A DNA stretch of 64,000 bases from an uncultured Clostridia bacterium. GTDB lineage: Bacteria; Bacillota; Clostridia; Christensenellales; Borkfalkiaceae. The DNA is taken from contig CAKQKE010000001.1 in assembly GCA_934247935.1 (NCBI GenBank), forward strand, positions 1 to 64,000, given 5' to 3'. The position numbers were made by a program, and so were the translations under genes. Of the stretch, positions 25,839-32,059 are shown piece by piece (position 1 is the first letter of the stretch; each line of letters opens with the position of its first letter). The notes beneath the pieces are model-generated. The model was not told the DNA's origin. It searched no databases and saw only the letters and a list, made by a program, of their open reading frames with translations.

Positions 25839-26069
25839 ATGAAAAAAATATTAAAAATATTACTAATAGTTGATGCATGTGTTGCTGTTATTTTTTTATT
25901 CGGTGGTATGATTATGGAAATATTAAGAGCAATACCATTTTCAAAAAATTCCACTTTTGATCTTATATGGTATATATTTTACGGAGGTGCTTACATTACT
26001 GGTGCTCCTTTTCTTATAATTTTTATAGTTTATTTTATAAAATTTTTGATTCAAAAACTCAAAAAATAA
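25839..26069 (+). CDS. Small membrane protein, candidate immunity protein
   Basis: 76 residues from the ATG at 25839 (GTGGAGG about seven bases upstream; an in-frame GTG at 25824 overlaps that ribosome site). Two or three hydrophobic segments (about 5-28, 40-67) and a Lys-rich C-terminus (KFLIQKLKK) are seen. It is very AT-rich. It follows 38 bases after the RHS-like tail, the usual place for the immunity partner of a toxin tip, which is the only reason for that suggestion. No family is recognised. Confidence 0.6.
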   Translation: MKKILKILLIVDACVAVIFLFGGMIMEILRAIPFSKNSTFDLIWYIFYGGAYITGAPFLIIFIVYFIKFLIQKLKK

Positions 26070-26092
26070 ATAATAAAAAAGATTTCAAATAC

Positions 26093-26162
26093 AGAATAAA
26101 AAGAAGCGACAATCACGTCTCTTCTTTTTATTTTTTGTGTAAAACCTTGAAGACGGAATTTG
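26093..26162 (+). repeat. 70-bp repeat, copy B
   Basis: About 64 of 70 bases match 24560-24629. It starts at the base corresponding to the tRNA end but is preceded by TTTCAAATAC, not by a full tRNA tail. It may mark the far edge of the accessory patch. The remaining 26163-26297 shows no gene. Confidence 0.75.
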
Positions 26163-26292
26163 TAAGGAGAAAAACGACGGAATAGCGATTGTTCGCTGTA
26201 AAGCGCAATCGCGTCACGGGAGTGACGTTTGCTCGCATTTTTGGCTTTAAAAAGGTTAGAATTGCAATTTTTCGACAATACAATAAAATTGA

Positions 26293-26334
26293 TAAAAAAC
26301 AAGGCTACGCGCTCAGCGCGTAGCCTTGTTTTAA
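26293..26334. terminator. Strong bidirectional terminator
   Basis: AACAAGGCTACGCGC (26298-26312), loop TCA, GCGCGTAGCCTTGTT (26316-26330): a perfect 15-bp stem with AAAAA before and TTTT after. It serves the minus-strand 26401 gene and can stop plus-strand transcripts from the patch. Confidence 0.9.
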
Positions 26335-26400
26335 CATACAAATTAAATTATTTTTGATGAAATTTATTAATAAATAAAATTGAATTGTTTTTAATAGAAT

Positions 26401-26880
26401 CTATTTTACTACTTTTAAATCGTCTGTTTTTACAGAAATGCACTTGCCGTAAAAATTCCCGTCGTTATCTATGCCCGAAAAATCGACTTCGATATAGTTT
26501 TCGACGGCGTTGTCGTCCATTACGCAGCCTCTGTCGCCTTTGTGTATCCCGAATTCAGAGTATTTATCGTCTTCGACAATAAGTTCAACTATATCGTATG
26601 CGCTAATAACCAAAGGCGTAAATTTTTCTTTGCTCTTTAAATTTTCGATTATTAAGTCCAATTCATCAATTATTTTATCGGGCAATTTTTGATTTTCTTT
26701 AATAACGTCGTCGGCGTTTATTTTTGCAATTATATAATCGCCTTGATTTTTCGGGTTGAAAAACAAAACGCTTAATTTATTCAAATCGCAATCGATAATA
26801 ACGCCGTGCATATTTTTTTGAAGAGCATATGCTTTATAGGACTTTTCGTTATTCAGTAGTATTAAATCGTATTTTTTCAT
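26401..26880 (-). CDS. Unknown 159-residue protein with a DUF4926/Imm-like C-terminal half
   Basis: A soluble protein with two parts. The N-terminal half is helical and mixed (MKKYDLILLNNEKSY...). The C-terminal half contains DIVELIVEDDKYSEFGIHKGDRGCVMDDN and ends DLKVVK. This pattern (start of a small beta barrel with a G-x-x-G turn) resembles DUF4926 and some immunity proteins, and recurs more loosely in the protein at 29886. No ribosome site is visible; a putative promoter puts the transcript start about nine bases before the ATG. Function is unknown. Confidence 0.65.
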   Translation of the reverse strand: MKKYDLILLNNEKSYKAYALQKNMHGVIIDCDLNKLSVLFFNPKNQGDYIIAKINADDVIKENQKLPDKIIDELDLIIENLKSKEKFTPLVISAYDIVELIVEDDKYSEFGIHKGDRGCVMDDNAVENYIEVDFSGIDNDGNFYGKCISVKTDDLKVVK

Positions 26881-26895
26881 TTTAAAAAGTATTGC

Positions 26896-26923
26896 ATTTT
26901 ATTCAGCCGCCCGCAAATCTCAA
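26896..26923 (-). promoter_or_regulatory. Possible promoter for the 26401 gene
   Basis: On the minus strand TTGAGA, 16 bp, TAAAAT. The predicted start lies about nine bases before the ATG. Confidence 0.4.
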
Positions 26924-26953
26924 AAGTATAGAGTACGCCGTTTTGAGTGATTT

Positions 26954-28042
26954 TTACTCGACAAGGGACAAGAAAATAATTCCCGCCAAAATGATCATTA
27001 TAAACAAATATTGCAATTTTGTCAGTTTTTCTTTAAGAATTATTCTCGAAAGCGTCAACGACACGATTACGGTGCCCGCGCCCAAAATTACCGCGGCAAT
27101 ACCTTTACCTTCCGAAAGGGCGAAAATATATGTCGCTTGACCTATCGTCTCGAAAAACGCCGCAAGCAATTTGTCTTTTTGCAGTAAAACTTTTTGATAC
27201 CATTTAAGCGGAGCGGAGTTGGTTGCGTACGCAGAATTGCCGTCGGCTACCGAAGTTGAGCCAAAAGAATTTTCCGCTTGTTCCATAGTTGCACAAACCG
27301 CGTTTCCGCACGCGTCGGGGGAGACTACCGCCGATTTTTTTGCTTGTGCAGGCTCGGAATCGAGAGAAAACAGTTTTACGTGTTTGATTTTAAGGAAAAT
27401 CAAGATGCCGATTGAAATAATGAAAAACGTAAATTCATATGAGCAATTAGCCACATGTTCGAGAGTGTCTTCGGTTACGCCTTTTAAAACCGAAGTTGCT
27501 GCGTCGTCGGTGTAGAAAATATCCAAAAACGTGCCCGTCGCATCTAAAAGAGCGTAACAAAACGGCATTGCAAATGCAAGTACTGCCAATTTTTTGCCGA
27601 GTCTTTTGCTCAAAGCGGTAGTGCCGTTGTTCTCCACAAAGCCCACACCCAAAATACCGATTACCACAACTACGATCGCGACGATTTGCCAAACGCCTAT
27701 TTTTTCGTGCATAAATATAGCGCAAAGCACGGGTACGATTGCGCCCGCGGTGTTTTCGATAGGGTCGGAAATAGATTCTTCGATAAACCTTACGCCGAAG
27801 TAAGAGCAAGTCATCGAGATTATGTAACACAACGAAACCGGTAAATACAATAAAAGATTTATCGGATTGTAATTTATGTTTTGAGTCAACAAAATGATAA
27901 GAGCGTACACGCCCATAAACAAACCTACAAAACAAGTCGATTTTAAATGCGAATATTTTTCATTGGCAATATTACCTTTTTTGTAGTATATTTCGGCAAT
28001 GCCCCAAGACAAAGTCGAAATAATCAAAAACAGCCACAACAT
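26954..28042 (-). CDS. EamA/DMT-family membrane transporter
   Basis: 362 residues with about ten membrane segments in two EamA-type halves. The second half is preceded by a hydrophilic linker (about 228-285, rich in Ala, Ser and Asn with three Cys residues) that is not usual for the family, whose members are mostly about 300 residues. Conserved features include GVRFIEESISDPIENTAGAIVPVLCA and GAGTVIVSLTLSRIILKEKL. Substrate is unknown; relatives export amino acids or metabolites. AGGAG lies 18 bases before the ATG, too far for an efficient ribosome site. Confidence 0.82.
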   Translation of the reverse strand: MLWLFLIISTLSWGIAEIYYKKGNIANEKYSHLKSTCFVGLFMGVYALIILLTQNINYNPINLLLYLPVSLCYIISMTCSYFGVRFIEESISDPIENTAGAIVPVLCAIFMHEKIGVWQIVAIVVVVIGILGVGFVENNGTTALSKRLGKKLAVLAFAMPFCYALLDATGTFLDIFYTDDAATSVLKGVTEDTLEHVANCSYEFTFFIISIGILIFLKIKHVKLFSLDSEPAQAKKSAVVSPDACGNAVCATMEQAENSFGSTSVADGNSAYATNSAPLKWYQKVLLQKDKLLAAFFETIGQATYIFALSEGKGIAAVILGAGTVIVSLTLSRIILKEKLTKLQYLFIMIILAGIIFLSLVE

Positions 28043-28085
28043 AATTGAAACTTTTAAAAACTCCTTTTAAAACGTTACTTTACCT

Positions 28086-28115
28086 ATCATAGCGAAAAAA
28101 CAGCCGAATTTTCAA
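28086..28115 (-). promoter_or_regulatory. Possible promoter of the EamA gene
   Basis: On the minus strand TTGAAA, 18 bp, TATGAT. Confidence 0.35.
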
Positions 28116-28176
28116 ACGGCGAAGTTTTTTCGGGTAAAATATGTTTCAGGTAAGTTTTTAAAGGTAAAATTTGACT

Positions 28177-29550
28177 TTAAAGAGTTTCGATTTTATTTTT
28201 GATTACGTTTTTCAGCATAAAAAACGAAACGACGGCTGTCAGAAATTCCGAAATCGGGAAGGTGAGCCAGACGATACTTGTCACGTTTGACGAAAGGGTA
28301 AACAAATACGCTACGGGAAAAACAAAAACGACAAGTCTTAAAAGTGCGGTAAAAAACGGCTTAAAAGCATATCTCAACGCTTGTAAAACGCCTTGTACTG
28401 CAACGCTGAAACCCATGAAAACATACCCGATCGAGGCAATTCTCGTCGCTTTTTCGCAAACGGGAATCAATCCTTTTGTAGAACCGCCCGACAAAGCGAA
28501 CAGTTTTGACAGCGGATTTGCCGCAATTTCAAAAATAGCGGTGATTATCAGCGTGACTATAAAAGTATCCAAAACGCCGTATTTTATGCAGTCGAGCGAG
28601 CGTTTTTTGTCTTTCATGCCGTAGTTAAAGGACAAAAGCGTAATAATGGTATTTGACAAGCCGAAGCAGGAAAACAGCGCGATTTGTTGTATTTTATAAT
28701 AAATACCGAACGAACCGACCAAAACGACAGTGTCGGCGTCGGCAGAACTTAAAATGGCGTTCATTCCCGCCATCATTACCGAAAGCAAGGCTTGCATAAC
28801 CGCTGCCGAAATGCCGATTGAGTAAATTCCTTTAATTATTTCTATATTCGGCTTGATATATTTCGGGTTGCCGTTTATTTCATTGTTTTTAACGTAATGC
28901 AAAACCATTGCCACACCCAATGAAACAAATTGCCCGAAAACCGTAGCCCAAGCCGCACCGGCAACGCCCATTTTTAAAGGAAAAATGAATACGTAGTCAA
29001 AAACGATGTTTATTACCGCACCCGCAATTTGCGCAATGGTGGAATGTATCGTTTTTCCTGTCGCTTGCAAAAATCTTTCGTATATGGCAAATCCTATTGC
29101 TCCGAGTGAAAGGCTGCTGCAAATCTGAAGGTAAGTTCCGCCCGTCTTTATAATTTCTTTGTCTTTTGAAAAAAGCGATATAAACCTATACGAGAAAAAC
29201 AACCCGAAAATCAAAAACACGGCATATATCGCAAAAGCCAGAAATATGCCGTTTCCCGCAATTTTGTTCGCCTTTTCTTTATCTTTTTCGCCCAGACTTT
29301 TAGAAAGCAGAGCGTTTAACCCGACGCCCGTGCCTACGCCGCTTGCAATAATTAAAATTTGTATAGGGAAAGCGTAGGTGAGTGCCTCGTTGGCGAGCGC
29401 GCCGCTGCCTTTTATATTGGCGACGAATATGCTGTCGACCACGTTATAGAGTGCTTGCAAAACCATCGAAACAATCATAGGCAAGCCCATTTTCCACAGC
29501 AAACTTTTTATAGGTTTTTCTGCCATTTTGTTTTGTTTTAATTCTTCCAT
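28177..29550 (-). CDS. MATE-family multidrug efflux transporter
   Basis: 457 residues from the ATG at 29550, which has AGGAGA six bases upstream; a longer frame to 29622 would run through the leader terminator. Twelve membrane segments and the MATE pattern are seen: LLWKMGLPMIVSMVLQALYNVVDSIF at the start, and FPLKMGVAGAAWATVFGQ around residues 190-207. It exports drugs or metabolites with Na+ or H+. The leader carries a promoter, a six-codon peptide and a terminator hairpin, arranged as in genes induced by ribosome-targeting antibiotics. Confidence 0.93.
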   Translation of the reverse strand: MEELKQNKMAEKPIKSLLWKMGLPMIVSMVLQALYNVVDSIFVANIKGSGALANEALTYAFPIQILIIASGVGTGVGLNALLSKSLGEKDKEKANKIAGNGIFLAFAIYAVFLIFGLFFSYRFISLFSKDKEIIKTGGTYLQICSSLSLGAIGFAIYERFLQATGKTIHSTIAQIAGAVINIVFDYVFIFPLKMGVAGAAWATVFGQFVSLGVAMVLHYVKNNEINGNPKYIKPNIEIIKGIYSIGISAAVMQALLSVMMAGMNAILSSADADTVVLVGSFGIYYKIQQIALFSCFGLSNTIITLLSFNYGMKDKKRSLDCIKYGVLDTFIVTLIITAIFEIAANPLSKLFALSGGSTKGLIPVCEKATRIASIGYVFMGFSVAVQGVLQALRYAFKPFFTALLRLVVFVFPVAYLFTLSSNVTSIVWLTFPISEFLTAVVSFFMLKNVIKNKIETL

Positions 29551-29596
29551 AAAATCTCCTTTTTTATTTTCAAGCAAAAAAATTAAGCGCAAAATA

Positions 29597-29640
29597 AAAA
29601 ACGCGCAAGTCCGAAAATTCAATCGGACTTACGCGTTTTT
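29597..29640 (-). terminator. Leader terminator (attenuator) of the MATE gene
   Basis: On the minus strand AAAAACGCG-T-AAGTCCGA, loop, TCGGACTT-G-CGCGTTTTTT. It lies between the promoter (start near 29653) and the coding start (29550). Its 5' arm overlaps the last codons and stop of the leader peptide, so ribosome position can decide whether it forms. Confidence 0.8.
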
Positions 29641-29649
29641 GCTACTCAT
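29629..29649 (-). CDS. Six-codon leader peptide MSSKNA upstream of MATE
   Basis: ATG at 29649, stop TAA at 29631-29629. The promoter places the transcript start near 29653, four bases before the ATG, so translation would be essentially leaderless. Codons AAA AAC GCG TAA form the start of the terminator's 5' arm. Confidence 0.55.
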   Translation of the reverse strand: MSSKNA

Positions 29650-29659
29650 TGATTCGATT

Positions 29660-29688
29660 ATTATATCAAAAAATTTTAGTTTTTTCAA
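29660..29688 (-). promoter_or_regulatory. Promoter of the MATE gene
   Basis: On the minus strand TTGAAA (29688-29683), 17 bp, TATAAT (29665-29660). The stretch 29689-29885 upstream has no gene. A plus-strand TTGACA-16-TATAAA at 29816-29843 there has no ORF behind it. Confidence 0.8.
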
Positions 29689-29885
29689 ACGATAAAAAGC
29701 AAATTTATAAAAAAATTTTTCGTTTGCGCTTTTATTATTTGGGTTTAGTGTGCGCTTTACCTTGCCTTATTCCGCAATTTGTGTTAAACAACCGCCGAAA
29801 ATTACGAAATAGGGCTTGACACCGAAACAATGCTTTATATAAAGACAAGGTTCGATTTATTTATGTCTCAAAAAGGGTAGAGAAA

Positions 29886-30260
29886 TTAAGTGTCGTATTT
29901 ATAAGGCGTTTTATTTTTCTTTTCGCCTTTCAAATTTATAATAAAACCGTTTTCGACTTTGCACCAACAATCTTTATGATTTTCGGGCAAACTGTCGTAA
30001 ATATAATCGTCGCCTTTATTTCCGTCTTTAACGACTATTAAGTCTTTTATTTTTATTCCCAAGCAAATATCTCCGTTTAATTTAAAAACGTTTTGCTTGT
30101 TTTTCATAAATTCCTCGTCGTAAACTCTTTGGTCTTGAAAACAAACGAAAAACTCGTCCCAACGTATATCCGCCTCGATAATCGTGCCAATCGCTCCCGC
30201 TTTAATGCCTTGACTTGCATAATTGTCGTTTATCACTTTAACGTCGTCTGAAAGTTTCAT
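29886..30260 (-). CDS. Unknown 124-residue protein, DUF4926-like
   Basis: The ATG at 30260 is chosen because AAGGA lies seven bases upstream; an in-frame TTG at 30266 overlaps that spacing. The protein is soluble, beta-rich, and contains VKVINDNYASQGIKAGAIGTII, the small-barrel pattern shared loosely with the 26401 protein. It ends in a basic tail (KGEKKNKTPYKYDT). Isolated small genes of this kind are often immunity proteins, but no toxin lies next to it. Confidence 0.65.
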   Translation of the reverse strand: MKLSDDVKVINDNYASQGIKAGAIGTIIEADIRWDEFFVCFQDQRVYDEEFMKNKQNVFKLNGDICLGIKIKDLIVVKDGNKGDDYIYDSLPENHKDCWCKVENGFIINLKGEKKNKTPYKYDT

Positions 30261-30403
30261 TTTCAATTCCTTTTATATATTGTTTTAAATTTTGGCAAGA
30301 TATCCGAGAGAATGTTCTTGTAAAACAGAGATATTTTGTAAAAAGCGTTTGCTTCGGTATAAAACTACGTATAGCGGGGCAGAGTGAGTTTTTATACGTT
30401 CAT

Positions 30404-30432
30404 ATTATATCAAATCTCCTTATAAAACGCAA
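30404..30432 (-). promoter_or_regulatory. Probable promoter of the 29886 gene
   Basis: On the minus strand TTGCGT, 17 bp, TATAAT. It gives a leader of about 137 nt. Confidence 0.55.
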
Positions 30433-30463
30433 AAGGTCAAAGAAAACTTGTTTCTTCAACCTT
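30433..30463 (-). terminator. Possible terminator behind tetR
   Basis: A 13-bp stem with two wobble pairs on the minus strand (30463-30451 / 30445-30433, loop 5) lies 75 bases after the tetR stop. The T-run is weak. Confidence 0.4.
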
Positions 30464-30537
30464 CTTTTATCTGCATTTTAATACAAAAATATTTAAAATC
30501 AATATAATTATGACGCAAACCGCAAATTTACAAAAAA

Positions 30538-31143
30538 TTATTCTTTAAATAAATGGATAAGCATATTTACGGTTTCTTTTTTCATTTCTTCGTAATTAAT
30601 GTAGTCGTGCCTGTCGTAAACGTATTCGTGAGAGAAAAACTGTATAGAATTCATCGCAATGTGTATTTTTTCTTTCAAATTGGGGGTAGTGACGCCGAAT
30701 TTCAGCAAAGTTTCGGTTACGTTTGTGGAAATGTGGTCTTCAAGCCATAAAAACTTTTCCCTGATTTCTTCGTCCGACGCGGAAAGCGAATGTAAAATAT
30801 TGTGTAGATTGGCGTTATCTTTGTGTATCTTAGTCGTCATGTCGATTATGTCCAAAACGATGGAGTCAATGTCGACAGGCGCGCTCAATTCGGTAAAATA
30901 ATTCATACAAGGCGTCGCTACTTTTTCTATATATATATCTATAACGTACAATAATATGTCGTGTTTGTCTTTGAAGTACCCGTACACTATACCCGTAGAT
31001 ACGCCCGCCTTTTTGGCAATATCCGTCGTGTTGGCGTTGTAATAGCCAACGTCAGAAAAAAGTTTGTACGCCGCTTTAATAATTTTATTCTTTTTTTCGA
31101 TAGAGCGCGATTGAACAGGCTCTCTTATTTTTTTGCTTTCCAT
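30538..31143 (-). CDS. TetR-family transcriptional regulator
   Basis: 201 residues. The N-terminal helix-turn-helix (about 15-62) reads KIIKAAYKLFSDVGYYNANTTDIAKKAGVSTGIVYGYFKDKHDIL, the standard TetR pattern. The C-terminal part is an all-helical ligand and dimer domain. It is divergent from the feo operon. Two 22-bp inverted repeats in the 261-base gap are probable operators, so it likely represses feo and perhaps itself. Its own promoter places the transcript start exactly on the A of the ATG, with no ribosome site, so the mRNA is predicted to be leaderless. The ligand is unknown. Confidence 0.92.
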   Translation of the reverse strand: MESKKIREPVQSRSIEKKNKIIKAAYKLFSDVGYYNANTTDIAKKAGVSTGIVYGYFKDKHDILLYVIDIYIEKVATPCMNYFTELSAPVDIDSIVLDIIDMTTKIHKDNANLHNILHSLSASDEEIREKFLWLEDHISTNVTETLLKFGVTTPNLKEKIHIAMNSIQFFSHEYVYDRHDYINYEEMKKETVNMLIHLFKE

Positions 31144-31149
31144 ATTTTC

Positions 31150-31178
31150 ATTATATCATTACAGTTTAAAAATTGCAA
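31150..31178 (-). promoter_or_regulatory. tetR promoter giving a leaderless mRNA
   Basis: On the minus strand TTGCAA (31178-31173), 17 bp, TATAAT (31155-31150). Seven bases beyond the hexamer is 31143, the first base of the tetR ATG. Confidence 0.7.
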
Positions 31179-31208
31179 GAAAAAAAAGAACAAAAAAAAT
31201 TTTTTATG

Positions 31209-31230
31209 AATATGAATAATTGTTCATATT
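31209..31230. promoter_or_regulatory. TetR operator candidate O1
   Basis: AATATGAA-N6-TTCATATT, a perfect arm repeat of 8 bp. It lies just upstream of the -35 box of the feo promoter and about 60 bases upstream of tetR. Confidence 0.7.
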
Positions 31231-31235
31231 TTTGC

Positions 31236-31264
31236 TTGACAAACGTTTTTTCGAGTGTTAAAAT
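31236..31264 (+). promoter_or_regulatory. Promoter of the feo operon
   Basis: TTGACA (31236-31241), 17 bp, TAAAAT (31259-31264); start near 31271. Confidence 0.85.
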
Positions 31265-31273
31265 AGACTTGCG

Positions 31274-31295
31274 AATATGAAGTAGGGTTCACATT
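31274..31295. promoter_or_regulatory. TetR operator candidate O2
   Basis: AATATGAA-N6-TTCACATT, the same sequence as O1 with one mismatch in an arm. It covers about +4 to +25 of the feo transcript. Its centre is 65 bp from the centre of O1. Confidence 0.7.
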
Positions 31296-31404
31296 ACAAA
31301 ATATCCGTTTGATTTATAGCCGCATTACAAAATATTCGCACAATTAAATATTCTTTGCAATGAAAAATTTGCAAACTTATATAAAACGCAGGAGGGTAAG
31401 GTTT

Positions 31405-31629
31405 ATGCCTATAGTTTTAGCACCTGTCAACGTTCCTTTAAGGATATTAAGGATTGTTGCAAATGACGAACTTAAAAAACATCTGGAAAGTTTGGGTATC
31501 ACGATAAACGGCGAATTGACAGTTGTAAGCAGTTCGGGCGGCAGCGTAATTTGTTATATAAAAGACGGAAAAGTTGCTCTCGACAGCGATTTGGCAACGA
31601 AGATATTCGTTACCGAAGCAAACGCTTAA
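31405..31629 (+). CDS. FeoA-like small protein
   Basis: 74 residues from the ATG at 31405, with GGAGGG nine bases upstream. It has an SH3-like pattern (MPIVLAPVNVPLRILRIV...; SLGITINGELTVVSS; GKVALDSDLATKIFV) similar to FeoA. It is a second FeoA-type protein before the standard FeoA, as seen in several Clostridia. It probably binds or tunes FeoB, but this is not shown. Confidence 0.75.
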   Translation: MPIVLAPVNVPLRILRIVANDELKKHLESLGITINGELTVVSSSGGSVICYIKDGKVALDSDLATKIFVTEANA

Positions 31630-31671
31630 AAATTTCGGTTTCAGCCGTGCCGTAGATACTAAGATTAAATG

Positions 31672-31693
31672 AAACGACCGCTTCAGGTCGTTT
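31672..31693 (+). terminator. Hairpin after the first FeoA-like gene
   Basis: AAACGACC-GCTTCA-GGTCGTTT, followed by a broken T-run (TGTTTACTGTT). It may lower read-through into feoAB or protect the upstream mRNA. Confidence 0.45.
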
Positions 31694-31711
31694 GTTTACT
31701 GTTGCAAGGGT

Positions 31712-31771
31712 AGCAGAGGCTAACTGAATTTAGCAGCGGCTGACCAAATTAATGGCGGCGGATAACCGAAA
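31712..31771 (+). repeat. Three imperfect 20-bp tandem repeats before feoA
   Basis: 31712-31731, 31732-31751 and 31752-31771 share the pattern AGCRGMGGCTRAC followed by an A/T-rich part, with copy 3 the most diverged. They lie in the feo leader between the first FeoA-like gene and feoA. Confidence 0.55.
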
Positions 31772-31825
31772 ACATCAATAAGGTTTAAATTTATTTAACA
31801 TAAACAAAAAAAGGAGAGATTAAGC

Positions 31826-32059
31826 ATGGAAAAGACACTTGATAATTTTTCCGTCGGAGAAATCGGAACGATTAAGATGGTAACCGGCGAGGGAAAAATC
31901 AAAAGAAGATTGTTCGACATGGGTATTACTCCCGGAGCGGAAGTCTATTTAAGAAAAAAAGCACCTCTCGGCGACCCGATCGAAATCACTATCAGGGGCT
32001 ATGAGTTGACGCTCAGAAAAACAGAAGCGGAATGTGTTTTGTTGGAGGTAACTAAATAA
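31826..32059 (+). CDS. feoA: Ferrous iron transport protein FeoA
   Basis: 77 residues, a single SH3-like domain with the pattern VGEIGTIKMV...KRRLFDMGITPGAEVYL. It is a cytoplasmic partner of FeoB. AAAGGAGAG precedes the ATG. The stop TAA overlaps the feoB ATG by one base, so the two are coupled. Confidence 0.95.
   Translation: MEKTLDNFSVGEIGTIKMVTGEGKIKRRLFDMGITPGAEVYLRKKAPLGDPIEITIRGYELTLRKTEAECVLLEVTK

Noticed and set aside
31712..31771. Possible CRISPR array
   Set aside because: Only three imperfect adjacent 20-bp copies without spacers and no cas genes nearby.
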